Shown: positions 10,437-22,059, counted from the stretch's first letter. The stretch: 41,894 nt of DNA from Priapulus caudatus (GCF_000485595.1 NW_014577140.1:52335-94228); one strand, 5' to 3'. A program made the numbers and translations. The notes: generated by a model from the sequence alone, not told the origin.

Positions 10437-11600
10437 TTATGCTTCCCTCGCAATAACGCGCAGTTATTACGCTCAGTCGATTCCGTCAACTCAATAAGAG
10501 CACTTCAGCTCACTTTCACGTCGGCTCATCTTGTCACGCTCCTGCCCAGCTGTCGTCCGGCCAAGACAAACTATGGTGCGGAGAACCTCATTTCGTTCTA
10601 ATAACTGCTGCGTAATAGCGATAACTCTCCTAGGAGTGAGAGCAGGTGAAAACTGGCCCTACGATTCGAAGGGATCTAGATCTGCTGTACGTTATATATG
10701 AAAGGTGGCATACAACAGGAGCCTTCCGCCAACTGTCCACCAATGTTGCACTATTTCGTCTCTGGAAAGCGCTTTCTTTTGATGTTTTTTTGCAGTAAAA
10801 TTCGGCACTAGATCGCAGTAATTTGGACTATGCACGTAAGGTAAACGCCTCGTGGACGTCTGGAATGCATTAGAAGTGCGATTGCTTGTTGTCGTGTAAT
10901 TGTGCCATCGCGTCAAGTGGCGTAGCCATGGTGACCGGTACTTGGATTTTTGTGTTTGAAACGGGATCAGACGACATGCTGAAAAATCTTGAAAGCAATC
11001 TGACAAAAGTTGCAAGTGAAGGTTGGAATTTGAATCTGTAGTTATTCAGCATAAATAAAGTGTATGTCGCCTATTTTAAATTAATTTCTGTTCGATGCTT
11101 ATTGAGGCCTGCTGCCTATGGACGCCCTCTACTATTGTACACAACCTTATAGGCAACGTTGACGCGGCCGTATTGATGTTTTTCCTGCGGCACGACTTGT
11201 GATGAGTTGGGCTATCACTTAATACATGGTTGTAGAAAAAATCGATAGATATATAAAATCCAATATATTGTGCATGTAGATGCTGCCGTTTCCGATGTTT
11301 CTTCAGGCTACACCGTCTTATTGCCTGATTTTTCCTCTTTATTCTTTGGCAGCAAACGTTAGCGAGAATACTGTACATGTTGGCATCAATAGGAATTGAC
11401 ACTTTCTTTTATACTGCTAGCGTTTATTCGCTTTGTCATTTATAGCGCTTCATTAGTTTAGCATTGAAATTTTGCAATTCTGCTCTTTTCTGATATAAAA
11501 TAAAATAATGTGAACATTTAAAACAATAAATGCCTAATACAATCGAATTAACAGGCATGGTATCAAATGATGCAATTATACTTTTGGCAGGGAATTATTG
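10437..11600. other. Stretch with three unrecognised minus-strand frames
   Basis: Minus-strand frames at 10692-11015 (107 aa), 10870-11052 (60 aa) and 11076-11402 (108 aa) lie close together. The last has a basic Lys/Arg/His-rich middle. None contains a domain I recognise, no splice structure could be assigned, and local composition is ordinary. They are candidate exons or a decayed transposase at best. Confidence 0.35.
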
Positions 11601-11781
11601 TCGATTTATTGCATATAACATATGATTACATAATCAAATATTATATGCGATAAATCAAATGTTATATGCAATAAATCAAATGTTATATGCGATAAATCAA
11701 ATGTTATATGCAATAAATCAAATGTTATATGTGATAAATCGAATGTTATATGTGATAAATCGAATGTTATATGTGATAAAA
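11601..11781. repeat. 21-bp minisatellite with an inverted leading unit
   Basis: About seven direct units of 21 bp (core AATCAAATGTTATATGC) fill 11631-11781. The first units alternate between GCGATAA and GCAATAA forms, and the last ones change to GTGATAAATCGA. One unit in the opposite orientation stands at 11601-11621, upstream of the array. The period is a multiple of three, so both strands stay open and give heptad repeats (MLYAINQ and LSHITFD); I consider these non-coding. Confidence 0.92.
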
Positions 11782-11910
11782 TCAACCATAAAACAAAAAA
11801 TCGATTATGAAAACAATAAAAACATGCCATACTTATATACCATCGTTATATTTGCTCTTTGCTCATTTTTAATTCCTGACGTGACAGCTCGTCATTTTCT
11901 CATGCAATCC

Positions 11911-12325
11911 CCCTCTCTATATATTTCTCTCTCACACAGTCTCTCACTCTATCTCGCGCCACAATACCCTATCTCGCGCTCTCTCTTTTTCTCTCTCACT
12001 CTCGTTCGCGCGCTCTCTCTCTCTCTCTTTTTATTCTCTCTATCTCTCTCCCTCTCCTTCTCTATCTATCTATCTTAACGCTATGCTGATCATATTTATC
12101 TTCTAATCTATGCTATTCTCATACTAATTCATCCTTATGTCATATCTTCTATTTATCTATTAGCTATTTATCATATCTATCTATCTATCCTTTCATATCT
12201 ATCTACTATCTATCCCTAATATCTATCTCATCCTCATCTATCGATTTATCTATCTATCTATTTCTCATTTATCTATTTATTTTATCTATCTTATCTATCT
12301 ATCTAATCTAATCTCTTCTCTCGTA
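11911..12325. repeat. TC and TATC microsatellite field
   Basis: TC-rich sequence with CGCG interruptions (about 11911-12065) is followed by heavily interrupted TATC/ATCT units to about 12325. The Ser-Leu tail of the frame 11659-12078 is repeat translation. Confidence 0.93.
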
Positions 12326-12635
12326 TATATATATATATACCCACACTTAGGATACATTATATACGCCAAGAAATATCTATAATAATTATATTATATATAT
12401 TATATTATATTATATTATAGTTAATATTATATATTATATATTATATATTATATTATATATACTTATATCTATATATATATATTATATTTAATTATATATA
12501 TAGCATATATTATATTAGGCGATAATATATACGATATATATTATATATGTATATTACGCTACGTATATATAAGTATATATATATATATATATATATACGT
12601 ATATATTATAGGGCGATATATATATTATAACTAAT

Positions 12636-12714
<79 letters not shown>

Positions 12715-12765
12715 CTGTGTGTCTGTCTGTCTGTCTGGCTCTTTGTCTGTCTGTCTGCATGTCAT
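12326..12765. repeat. AT-rich repeat field ending in a GTCT repeat
   Basis: Degenerate TA, TATT and ATAT units cover about 12326-12713 and become a pure TA run near the end. A short GTCT/TGTC tetranucleotide repeat follows at about 12718-12757. Confidence 0.93.
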
Positions 12766-12943
12766 AGTTTTGCACATCTATTATCTACTCTCGAGATAAC
12801 GGTTCCCAGTTGTAGTCATGATAGCGACGTTAGGGGTATATTCTGGAACACGTATACAGGTGGTCTGCGTGGTTCTATCACTTACATTCGTCAGTGTCAG
12901 CTAGTCACGTTTACATGCATCACGTGAGCAATAGAGAGATATC

Positions 12944-13055
12944 ATCAAGAGTACATAATAGGAGATTATCTCCTATTATGTATAAATCTATATGATAATC
13001 TAGATTATATAATAATCTATTATGTATACATAATCTCCTATTATGTACTCTTGAT
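12944..13055. repeat. Nested palindrome cluster
   Basis: The arms 12944-12969 and 13030-13055 are perfect 26-bp reverse complements. A second inverted copy of the inner half lies at 12969-12982, so 12954-12980 is itself a palindrome (stem CATAATAGGAGA). An AT-rich imperfect palindrome centred near 13000 fills the loop. The 22-bp half-site at 12944-12965 matches the half-site of the palindrome at 35047-35090 at 19 of 22 positions. Confidence 0.9.
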
Positions 13056-13455
13056 ATCACTTGTATACACCACCTATCAATTTCGTTGTGATTGGCCGTG
13101 AGTAATGTAAAAAGTTTAAAACGATAGAAAAACGATTAAATTTGATAGGATGGAATTGAGTGTCTATTAGCGGTATTGGACACGTGACTACGCGGACACC
13201 GATGACGTCAGGAATCCGCTGCCACCACACTCCGATCCATCACCGTGGCCGTGGGCGTGATTGAGCCGCAAAAGAATTCGCGTCGGTGAAACGTCGTCCG
13301 AGAGCGACTGAGCTGCGCGATCGCTACGACACTTCCCGCGTTGTTTCTGTACGGCGCTGAACTGATCTTCGTTTTCGGGCAGTAAACATGTTCGTACCAC
13401 GTTTAGCTCTTACTCAGTGCGCATATGTACATCGTCTTCGCATGAATTACGCTAG
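13056..13455. other. Stretch with a GC-rich unrecognised minus-strand frame
   Basis: A minus-strand frame at 13188-13400 (70 aa) stands out as more GC-rich than its AT-rich surroundings. It starts at an ATG and contains a Gly/His-rich patch (HGHGDGSECGGSG). No domain is recognised. It may be an isolated exon or chance openness in a small CG-rich island. Confidence 0.3.
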
Positions 13456-13459
13456 CGGC

Positions 13460-13490
<31 letters not shown>

Positions 13491-14190
13491 ATCTTACTAT
13501 AAATTGGGGAATTTCTGTCTGTGTGTGTGTGTCCGGCTATACGTTTCCGAACCGCTCAACGAATCCTCTCCAAACTTGGTAGGAACATACTACACATCAT
13601 GACACGTTGCATGGGCTATTTTTTTTCTTCACAGTTTCATTTTTTTTACATTCCATTTTCAAAAACATTAAAATAGTGGGAAACTCGCCCAGGTTACGTG
13701 ACAGACTACTGTATCCCTTAGCCTGTGGTTGCGCGTTTGTAAGTCTACAGTCAGCGAAGTAAGTCAGCAGTGCGTAGGAATAAAGCACGAAAATTTTCTG
13801 CACGCGCCTAAAAGTTATGCAGGAACACCACTTCTCTCTTCTCTGATTTTTCTTTGATCGGATCTTATATGAGTTAATATATTGTTTTAACACTTTTAAT
13901 AAAAAAGTTTTTTTTAATATAAAGAAATATAAACATACACGGCAGTGTCTACGGCAGTGGCAACGGACAGTGTCTAGGAATGAAGCACGGAAATTTTCAG
14001 CCGAATTCGTGCACGCACCTAGAACTTATGCAGGAACAAACAGAACGACTCTACTCAAATTATTATATAGATTCCATTCAGAGCAATGCCGTTCCAGAAA
14101 CCAGCAATCCATGCAGCAATCGCGCGCATAATAAATATAAACATACACGGCAGTGTCTACGGCAGTGGCAACGGGCAGTGTCTACTATAT
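13456..14190 (+). mobile_element. Interspersed repeat beside a TA run, Helitron-like ends (tentative)
   Basis: A TA microsatellite (13459-13495) is followed by ATCTTACTATAAATTGGGG, a TCTGTCTGTGTG patch and CAAACTTGGTAGG, an arrangement I associate with non-autonomous Helitron-like repeats of invertebrates. The block from about 13775 to 14188 is an imperfect tandem duplication of roughly 200 bp: TAGGAAT-AAGCACG-AAATTTTC occurs near 13775 and 13975, and the 19-mer ATACACGGCAGTGTCTACG occurs near 13934 and 14143. The family assignment is from memory and uncertain; the internal repeats are directly visible. Confidence 0.45.
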
Positions 14191-14830
14191 ATTAAGTATG
14201 TATTATGCGCGAAGAAGAATATGCCGGTCGGCTTCATGATAAAAAATGTATAGCTTACAAAATCTACGATTGAAACTCGCACGCTAGGCCGGCCAGAGAT
14301 TTGTATAATGAGTTTCTACAGCATCCAGAACGAGCATGAGCATGTGGGGAGGATTCGTCATATTGTTGGCTAATGTTTTTTTAATACGAAAGACACAAAG
14401 TATCGGATAGTGGAAATCTAACTGTATAACAATGTTTCAACGGCAGTTTTCAGCTCCTACGTTGATTTTTGTTGATGAGATAAACGCTTCCTATGTTATA
14501 CTTCAATGTATATGTGTTTATCAATTAATTCAGTAATGAAACCAGTAGCAAGTTGATTAGTAACGAGATGCCACTAGCGTTGCTATAGCTAGATGATTAG
14601 TAGCGAGCTGCGATGGCCCTTCCCTATATTATTTGCCGAAAGACAATTATTCAGAGGGATTCGTTAAAACGTGAAAATCCAGAAATATCCTCGCATGCCG
14701 CTATTATTCTCTTGATCCCTACTAATCTCAGAGCAGCTGTAAGCAAATACTGATAACATTAAAAATTAAAGCTCAGAACATTCAACAAAAAACTCCTTAT
14801 CATTATCTTTCGGAATGAATGGACGTCGGC
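14191..14830. other. Unannotated stretch
   Basis: No gene recognised. A weak local repetition is visible around 14553-14612, where GATTAGTAACGAG and GATTAGTAGCGAG lie about 45 bp apart. Confidence 0.45.
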
Positions 14831-15470
14831 ATACATAATTCAGGCACGTAGCTTTTCACGCACGAAATTTACGACGATCGACGATAAGTGCGAAATAATG
14901 GACGCCTGCATTTCAGCGTACGGCCGCAAACAGCCCCCGAAGGAAAGCCGCCGCAAGCGTACACGCGGTAAAGTAGTTTTCGGCAAGGCGTTGTCAGCGA
15001 AACCATGGTCGGTTGTATGGCGATATAGTCGCCTGCCGAATATACACATCGTCGACGCCGTCGAGCCATCGACGTTTTGTAAACACACGCCCATAAATAA
15101 CTCGGCACTCGCGCCGTACACATGCTAGTTTGCTGATTGCTATTCGCGGCTGCTGTGTGAGTACGCGCGAAGCCACGCTGCTCGCTCAGAAGCCAGTAGA
15201 ACATGTAGTGAGTGGTTGGTTACCGCTCTTCAGAGGCACGGCGGCGCAGATACACGTACACGCGCAAAACTCACACTCACCGTATCATCGCCCTGCGCTT
15301 CCGGGAGCTTTTTCTCTGCCGCCATCTCGCAGGTGGGTGTGCTGTCGCTAGCGCGTGACGCCGCCGGTGCCTATACCCGCACGCCGAAGCCGACCATGCG
15401 TCGTAACAATGGACGAAGCCGACGAGCGCGCTGAGATCACGGCTCTATGCTTGTGAGAGCAGCGGCGGGA
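14831..15470. promoter_or_regulatory. CpG-rich block, possible promoter or 5' exon
   Basis: About 640 bp with dense CG dinucleotides and short frames open on both strands (14840-15121 minus, 14869-15204 minus, 14898-15128 plus, 15130-15351 plus, 15216-15434 plus). GCCGCCATC at 15320-15328 matches the complement of a YY1-type GATGGCGGC site. The following CAGGTGGGT (splice site after 15332) fits a donor. A TSS and first exon are therefore conceivable, but no protein motif is recognised and the downstream exon is not visible. Confidence 0.3.
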
Positions 15471-15545
15471 ATCAGTGTCCAGACGCCCGCATCGTTGCCC
15501 CGCGTGTAGCAGCATCAGCTACGCATGCGCACCGCGCACGCCGCA

Positions 15546-15547
15546 TT

Positions 15548-15585
<38 letters not shown>

Positions 15586-15952
15586 ACCGCTGCGTGTTGG
15601 TGCGGTGCCTGTGCGTTGTCGTGAGCGTGTTGTGTGCGTGCGTTTGCGTGTGTGCGTGGCGTGCGTGTGTGTATGTGTTGTCGTGGGTGCGTTCATGACC
15701 CCGCCGCAATACCCGCGTGTGTGTGCGGTTGCGTGTCGCGCGCGTGATGTGCTATGTGTGTGTGACGGTGTGGGTGATTGTGTGCATGGCGTGCGTGCGT
15801 TGCGTGCGTGCCGTGCGATGCGTGCGCTTGCGTGCGTGCGCACTGGCGTGCGTGTTCGTTGTGTCAGTGATGGGTGTGTTTACATGTGCATTGTGTTGTG
15901 TGTGTGTGTGTGTGTGTGTGTGTTGTTGTGTGTGTGTGTGTTTGCGTCGCCG
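15546..15952. repeat. GT and GTGC-rich alternating tract
   Basis: About 400 bp of GT repeats and GTGC-containing units, pure GT at 15562-15585 and 15897-15922. The long Cys-Val frames on the plus strand (15548-16399 and others) and Thr-His frames on the minus strand are repeat translations. The tract lies immediately downstream of the CpG-rich block. Confidence 0.96.
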
Positions 15953-16001
15953 TCAGTCCAATCCATTCGTTCTCCGTACTGTCTGCTCTGTCTGTTGTCT
16001 G

Positions 16002-16215
<214 letters not shown>

Positions 16216-16953
16216 GTTCACGCGGGCAGCAAGTGCAATTCAAACAAACGAGGTTGTTCTCGCGCCTAGCCTTGAAGACTTGTTCTCCTGTGACATTTCG
16301 ATCGGTGTCGGATGGTTTATTTGGTATAATAACGTGGGAGGCAGACATATGGCGGCTCACGAATTACAGCGAATAATATGCACCTCTAAAGTGGACTAAA
16401 CTGTACATTTACGCTGTTATTCATAATTGCCAACGTGCTGTTGCTGTTGCTGCTGAACTGCTGTATACGCAATAGTCGATCAATTTTCACACATTAAAAG
16501 GGCTACGGTATAATTGCGTTTCAGGAGCTTCGAAACACCCAGATGCTTACACTATGAAGCGAATTCGTGCATTATTCGTGCATTGTAGTGTTCCCTTACC
16601 TATGAGTACTCTCGCTGATTTGAATATATGTCTTCACAAAACGACTGAATCATACATTATAGCATTATGGGCGCGAATTCCGTATACAAATAATAGCTCA
16701 ACCATCGTGAAATTGAAAACGAAGGCTGCATTACGGAACATGCACAGCCTACGCGAAAGTAAATTAATTGTTAAAATCAATACTGAAAAACGCCTGTAGA
16801 ATTAATGCGATATGGTCGGTCGAAATAGTCACGCAAAAACACACACATGGAAATCTAACTTATGGAAAATTGCGCACTAGATGTTTAGGTTGTGTTTTTC
16901 CACCGCATGACAAAAACCTATACAACGAAACCACGCGGTATGGCTTCCTCTAC
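16216..16953. other. Unannotated stretch; duplicated segment X begins here
   Basis: No recognised gene. From about 16594 on, this sequence recurs as the noisy copy beginning at 30224. The frame 16554-16799 (81 aa) does not survive intact in that copy and has no recognisable motif. Confidence 0.5.
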
Positions 16954-17025
16954 CTCTAGTAACTATAGCCCGCGTACAGTTGCCGCTGGCCAGCGGCAAC
17001 TGTACGCGGGCTATAGTTACTAGAG
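16954..17025. repeat. Perfect 72-bp palindrome without spacer
   Basis: Positions 16954-16989 and 16990-17025 are exact reverse complements, 36 bp each, with the axis inside CTGGCCAG. The arm contains AACTATAGCCCGCGTACAG. Symmetry breaks at the next base on each side. The equivalent place in the second copy (about 30605-30692) keeps the central CTGGCCAG but has scattered indels. A zero-spacer palindrome of this length could extrude as a cruciform, or could be an assembly or amplification foldback. Confidence 0.95.
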
Positions 17026-18606
17026 CTAGGCTCCCTCTATCTGTAACCGCTGGATACGTGAGCGATGCTTCCTAAAGGGTTCCGTACTGTTACGACATCA
17101 CTGTCGATACAGCATGTTGCTTCACAAAAGGCTTCACAGAATGGAGTTCGCAGGCGTGCCTGGCAACTTGCCTTCACTTAAAACGTTCGGAGAATCACGA
17201 GAGCGATACAAATCCATTCGAAATGCTCAGACTAACGTCTCTCTTCGAGCACGTACACTAGATACTCCACGCGAATAACGATGCCGCGCCATATTTCCAA
17301 ACAAGCGATTAGAATCTAGTTCTAATGGCATCCGATTGCTTTCTATTTACACGTTGTCTGGGGTATTTATTTCAGAGCTACTATTTTTACGCAATTCGGT
17401 CGGGCGGCTGACAATATCTCGCTTTTTTTCCGGGGAGCGCTAAATCGGTCAAGAAATGTAAAAGCGTCGGTACTCGGCGGTTACAATGAAGACATCTTTA
17501 GGAGGAATATGGCTTAACCGGTGCGTAAACTCTTATGTCGCTTCATGCTCAACAGCACACGTGAAGATAGTTATCTTGCACTCTGCAAATTTACGTTACG
17601 CACAACGTCCCAACGCTGATAAACCGCATGCATTATTAATATGATTGCCAAATTGACCGATGCACAGGAAATCCAGATGAATCATGGCATTGCGATTGCT
17701 TTCTCGAATTAGTTAATTGGTACTGCAGTATTTACGCTGACTTGATAGCTACAAATATTTACAATCGTTAGACCACCTTATTAACACATTATAGTGATGA
17801 TGATAAATAGTTAGTTAGATTATTTAAAACTAACTAGATGAATTCATCAACGCGAATATTTAATTCTGCCACATTCTGCTTAACACTAGGTCTCGTCATG
17901 ACGTCAATAGGAAGGAATTGCGTTGTTTGATCTGATGAACGATGGCGTGTATATACTGTGGGTTTAATGGACAGCATGTCACATTCTGAACACGATCCTG
18001 TTATACGCCTGTAGTCGGCATGCATGGGCGAGACACAGTTCAGCCGCTGGTTAAATTCGGATGACATATTCGACGTTGCTCTCAAACAAAATTAACCCAA
18101 TTTCTTCAGAATTTTTTCGTAGATGTTCTTACCCCTAACCCCAATGCTAACCCTAAAGTCATTTTATTGCCCTTGTCATTGCTGGAACGACCCGTATACA
18201 AATAAAGAATTTGCTTGACATCAAAGCGTGAGATCGGTTACAATTTCACACGTATTTCGCCATGTGACACGTGGAGGAATTGCGGTGACCTCGTTCAGTG
18301 AACCACCTCACACTCGCACGTGTGCGTGTGTTATTGATTTGTTGCTGTAGGTCGTGTGCGGTGGCAGGCGCAGCACAGTTCGAGAAATTGTTGCTGTGTA
18401 TTCTGTATTTGACTGAAAGCAGATCAGGCATTTGACTGAAAGGCAGGATAAGCGTTCCGAAACCAAAACAGCTTGAGGGAGTTGTATCCAGTGCCTTCAA
18501 TCGGGCAAGACACACCGTTGCTGTAATAGCACTGTACTGTGATACCAAAATTATCGATCAGGGCAGCTTAAGCTTATACATTTATTATTTATTGGATCTT
18601 TCGCTC

Positions 18607-18857
18607 GTTCGTAATCTCGACTGTCCGCCCGTCCGTCTGTCCATCCGTCCGTCCGCCCATCCGTCCGTTCGACCAATGTTCCATCTATTTATCCATCCAT
18701 CCGTTCACCCATCCATCCATCCATCTATCCATTCAACGATCCATCCACCCATCCATCCATCCATTCATCCATACATCAATCAATCAATCAATCAATCAAT
18801 CCATCCATCCATCCATCCATCCATCTATCCTTCCATCCATCCATCCATCCATCCATA
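18607..18857. repeat. GTCC then TCCA tetranucleotide array
   Basis: GTCC/GCCC units (about 18622-18672) pass into TCCA/ATCC units with a short ATCA block (about 18775-18800), ending at 18857. The Ile-His-Pro frame 18592-18858 is repeat translation. The array marks the end of clean sequence; what follows is segment Y. Confidence 0.96.
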
Positions 18858-18861
18858 GTTA

Positions 18862-19804
18862 CGAGCATCGGTCGGTTCTAGAGTGTTATGAATTACAACA
18901 GTGTGCTTGGCAGTACTTCACATAACCCACCTCGCTTTGTATTTTCCCATTTTTAATTATGCTTAGTGCGGCACGTTCGTTCCCCAAGTTAGAAATAACT
19001 CAATCTATGTGAAATTTCAATCTATATTAAATTACTGGCACACACGCTGCGCACACACAACGAGGTAGCGCATCGATCGCAACGGCTATTATAATCTATA
19101 TATATATTATATCAGGAGTAGAATATAGAAGATCTTCTTATTGATCTACTCCTGATTTATATGTTTTGCTGCATCGACTGCCGGAGTTGTTAATATATAT
19201 ATATATATAACTATAAATAATATATATATATCGACCGCCGCACCAGGTCCATGTTCAACCTATTCAACAAAGCCATAAAATAGTCCGGAGTCAAGTCCAC
19301 GAGTCGTAAGTAATTCCCTGGATTTTTCTGCGAGATAGTAATATACTTGTATTATCCTGCCCTCCCAGCACTTCAACATCTTCAGTAGAATTTGGGGTTG
19401 TTTAGGTTGAAATTTTTACGATACGTATATATAACCTAAGCAATCAATACAGCTATAACTATGCTATCTGAAATAATATAATATAACGATTTATATTCTC
19501 TAATAAATTTGTGACTTCACTGAATGAATATGTGTTAGCATGACGCAACATGTCAATAGTTTGTCTTAGCCGCATGCTGCACCACAGTCGTTGCGGGTGC
19601 GACAAAGTATTCGACATGAGACGCGCGGCAACGTGTGAGCTACGGTAACTCTCGTCGGTGTGATAGAAAATAGCGTCTGTTCGTCTTTCCACGCACTCAC
19701 ACGCGGTCACGCTACACACAGCGCGGAGCGTACGCACGCACCGGCTGCACAGCACAATCAGCACACAGCACGCACGGCACAGCACCGCACGCACGCACAC
19801 ACAT
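18862..19804 (+). repeat. Segment Y, copy 1 of 3
   Basis: This 940-bp stretch matches about 22060-23005 and about 34815-35690 throughout, with frequent single-base indels. Shared landmarks are TATGAATTACA, TCAATCTATATTAAA, the GAAGATCTTC palindrome (here 19111-19156), CACGAGTCGTAAGTAATTCC and GACATGAGACGCGCGGCAACG. Here Y follows the TCCA array directly, whereas in the other two copies it lies about 500 to 600 bp inside segment B. The piece ends at the first N gap. Confidence 0.92.
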
Positions 19805-19829
19805 NNNNNNNNNNNNNNNNNNNNNNNNN
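19805..19829. other. Assembly gap of 25 N
   Basis: Exactly 25 undetermined bases, the same length as the second gap at 30199-30223, so the length is a placeholder. Apparent frames that cross it (for example 19459-19848 and 19660-20094) are meaningless. Confidence 0.99.
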
Positions 19830-20056
19830 ACCAACCCACCCACTCCATCTATCCATCCATCCATCCATTCCATTTCCATCCATCCATCCCATCCATCCAT
19901 CCATCCATCCTCCATCCATCCATCATTCCATCCATCCATCCATCATCCATCCATTCCATCCCATCCATCCATCCATACATCATCCATCCATCCATCCATG
20001 CCATCCATCCCATCCATTCATCCATCCATTCCATCCATCCATCCATCCATCCATTT
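19830..20056. repeat. TCCA tetranucleotide array, first copy
   Basis: Interrupted CCAT/TCCA units form the start of segment Z. The corresponding array is at 32687-32912 and differs in unit detail, as expected for a microsatellite. Frames across it on both strands (Ile-His-Pro and Trp-Met-Asp-Gly) are artefacts. Confidence 0.95.
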
Positions 20057-21223
20057 ATCAATCCGTCGATCGATTCATCTATTGTAATAATTAGCTGATT
20101 TAAATTCATTAACTAATAACTTATATTAATCAGGCTTCAAAGATTTCACTTTGTGCCATTGGACCGTAAAGTTACATTACATTCAATCTAGTGTGCCTAA
20201 AGTACGCATACTTAATACGATGTGTTAGGGCTCATAGTAATCTCCATATCGAAGAAACTTCTATTCTTTAACGACTATAATTTATATAGATAAGTCATAA
20301 ATACTAGTCGAGATATACAAACAAGACTAGATACAATTCCTTATATTAATTTAAGATATTCGAGAGCTACAAAATATCATGTATTTATTAGCCGCTTGAT
20401 AATTTAACCATATAACCTGACAAACACAGCGCCCATTGTGGGCTAAATGTTTCAATATATGCCAACTCGCCGTACTAATGCAATAGAAGTACAGTGTCAG
20501 ATTGAGACACTTTTTCGCAAGAAACGAGACAAATATTGTGTCTGGCCGTGCCTGAAAAATGTGCATAAAATACCCCAGATGTGTTGGCTTTTTCTATATA
20601 TTATCAATTATATTATGAAGCTCTGCAGTCTTTGCCTACAAGCAAATAATGTCACCAATTATTTTGCATAAATTCACGATCAGGCTAGTGTTTACGGGGT
20701 TAATCACCTGTACCTATTAACAAGAAAATAATTACCGTAAAAACTATATTTAGAAACTGTCATTTTATGAATCGACGGTAGAAGACATTATACTGGCAAT
20801 CTCGCTGTTCAATATTGCTCCACAATTCAAATTAAACGCTATAATATTGCGGCGATAGAGGGAGCATCAAGCTAGCTCCATATGGATCGGACGAACACGG
20901 TCATGCGAATTTCAAAAATGCCGCCATCATGTCTGGTTTCGTGACCATAGATGTTCGCTCTGAATACGCGCTCAGCACGAGCAAAAACCATGTGCCTATG
21001 TTGAATTGGTGGGCGCGCCCCCAATAATATGCGGAATAATACATGACAAAGCCTTCGTAAACATTTATAAAAGTGCATTAGAATTTAGAGGGTGCTGAGA
21101 GTGAAATACCAACAGGTGGAACAGAGGGAACTCTTGCGTGAGCCACCGCTAGTGAAAAAGTTTGAAAACGGATTAAGCGATAGGAACACACAGATGAGAT
21201 CGAATTTATATAGATGGTGTGTG

Positions 21224-21255
<32 letters not shown>

Positions 21256-21439
21256 ATGGTGTGTGTGTGGTGTGTGTGTGCAATGGTGTGTGTTGTGTGA
21301 GTGTGTGTGTGTGTGTGTGTGGTGTGTGTGTGATGTGTGTGTGTGTGTGTCGTGTGTGCGTGTCTGTGTGTATGTTGCTGTGGTGGTTGTGTGTGTGTGT
21401 GCTGTGTGTGTGCGCGCTGCGGGCGCGCGCGCCGCGCGT
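20057..21439 (+). repeat. Duplicated segment Z, first copy
   Basis: I find no difference between this and 32913-34295: a constant offset of 12856 holds for every landmark, and three open frames (20351-20566 minus, 20447-20671 plus, 20872-21078 minus) recur with the same translation. None of those frames is recognisable; the first two overlap on opposite strands. The last about 220 bp are GT-rich with a GGGCGCGCGCGC patch. No gene is called. Confidence 0.95.
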
Positions 21440-21530
21440 AGTGTGTGTGGTGCTCGTGTGTGTGTGTGTGTGGCATGCTGTGTGTGTGCTGTTGTGTGTC
21501 GTGTGTGTGTGCTGTGTGGTGTGGCTGGTG
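21215..21530. repeat. GT-rich microsatellite with a GC-rich patch
   Basis: Interrupted GT repeats with GTGGTG and GTGATG breaks and a GCGCGCGCGCC patch at about 21411-21438. The divergence of copies B and B' begins inside it. Cys-Val and Thr-His frames across it are repeat translations. Confidence 0.95.
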
Positions 21531-22059
21531 TATAGAGCAAGAGGAGAGATGTGTGTCGTGTGGTCTGCTGTGAGTGATGGCGATCTAAGAGCGAGAGATA
21601 GAGAGGAAAGTAGAAAGAGAGACTTTTCACGTCGATATAACGTTTGTAAAAATGCGTGCGATATTTATAGCCAACTGTGCGCGATATTTTATTAATAAAT
21701 GGCGCCGACCATTGACCGTCACTCTGTACTTACACGTGTCGTCCCCTTTGATAGCCGGCCGAGCCCCCGCCAATCTGCTCCTTGCGTGCTCGATATGATC
21801 CCGGATTAGCAATTCACTTTTTCACATTGGAAACAGCCCGTTACAGTTCTTTGTTATCCCTATGCTCTCCCTCTCCCTCGTTCTCATTCGCTCGTTTATT
21901 TCGCACGCTCCTGCTCCAGCGTTATATGAAGCAGTTCCTCAGTGTTTAGCGTATAATGCCACTATGTGGAATATGATCACACGGACTGTATATGCATTCG
22001 ATTGCTTTAGACAAAACTGCGCCATTTAGATTCCGGTTATGCGATTAAGCATATTTACG

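Larger units (their letters stand above)
16594..18857 (+). repeat. Duplicated segment X, clean copy
   Basis: The sequence recurs in the same order at 30224-32686; for example GAGTACTCTCGCTGATTTG is at 16604 and 30234. The copy here keeps the perfect 72-bp palindrome and is about 190 bp shorter than the other, which shows many one-base insertions. No gene is recognised inside. The minus-strand frames 17834-18085 and 18246-18548 are unrecognised and are broken in the other copy, as expected if that copy is error-rich. Confidence 0.92.

Noticed and set aside
18130-18156. CCCTAACCCC and related strings, telomere-like
   Set aside because: Only about three degenerate units, too few for an interstitial telomere; the other copy (about 31896-31918) is no longer.
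19459-20094. Frames running across the first N gap
   Set aside because: They include undetermined residues and join sequence from two contigs that are not adjacent in the genome.
20351-20671. Overlapping opposite-strand frames with the same translation in both copies
   Set aside because: Identity between the copies only reflects the duplicated assembly, not conservation of a protein; no domain recognised.
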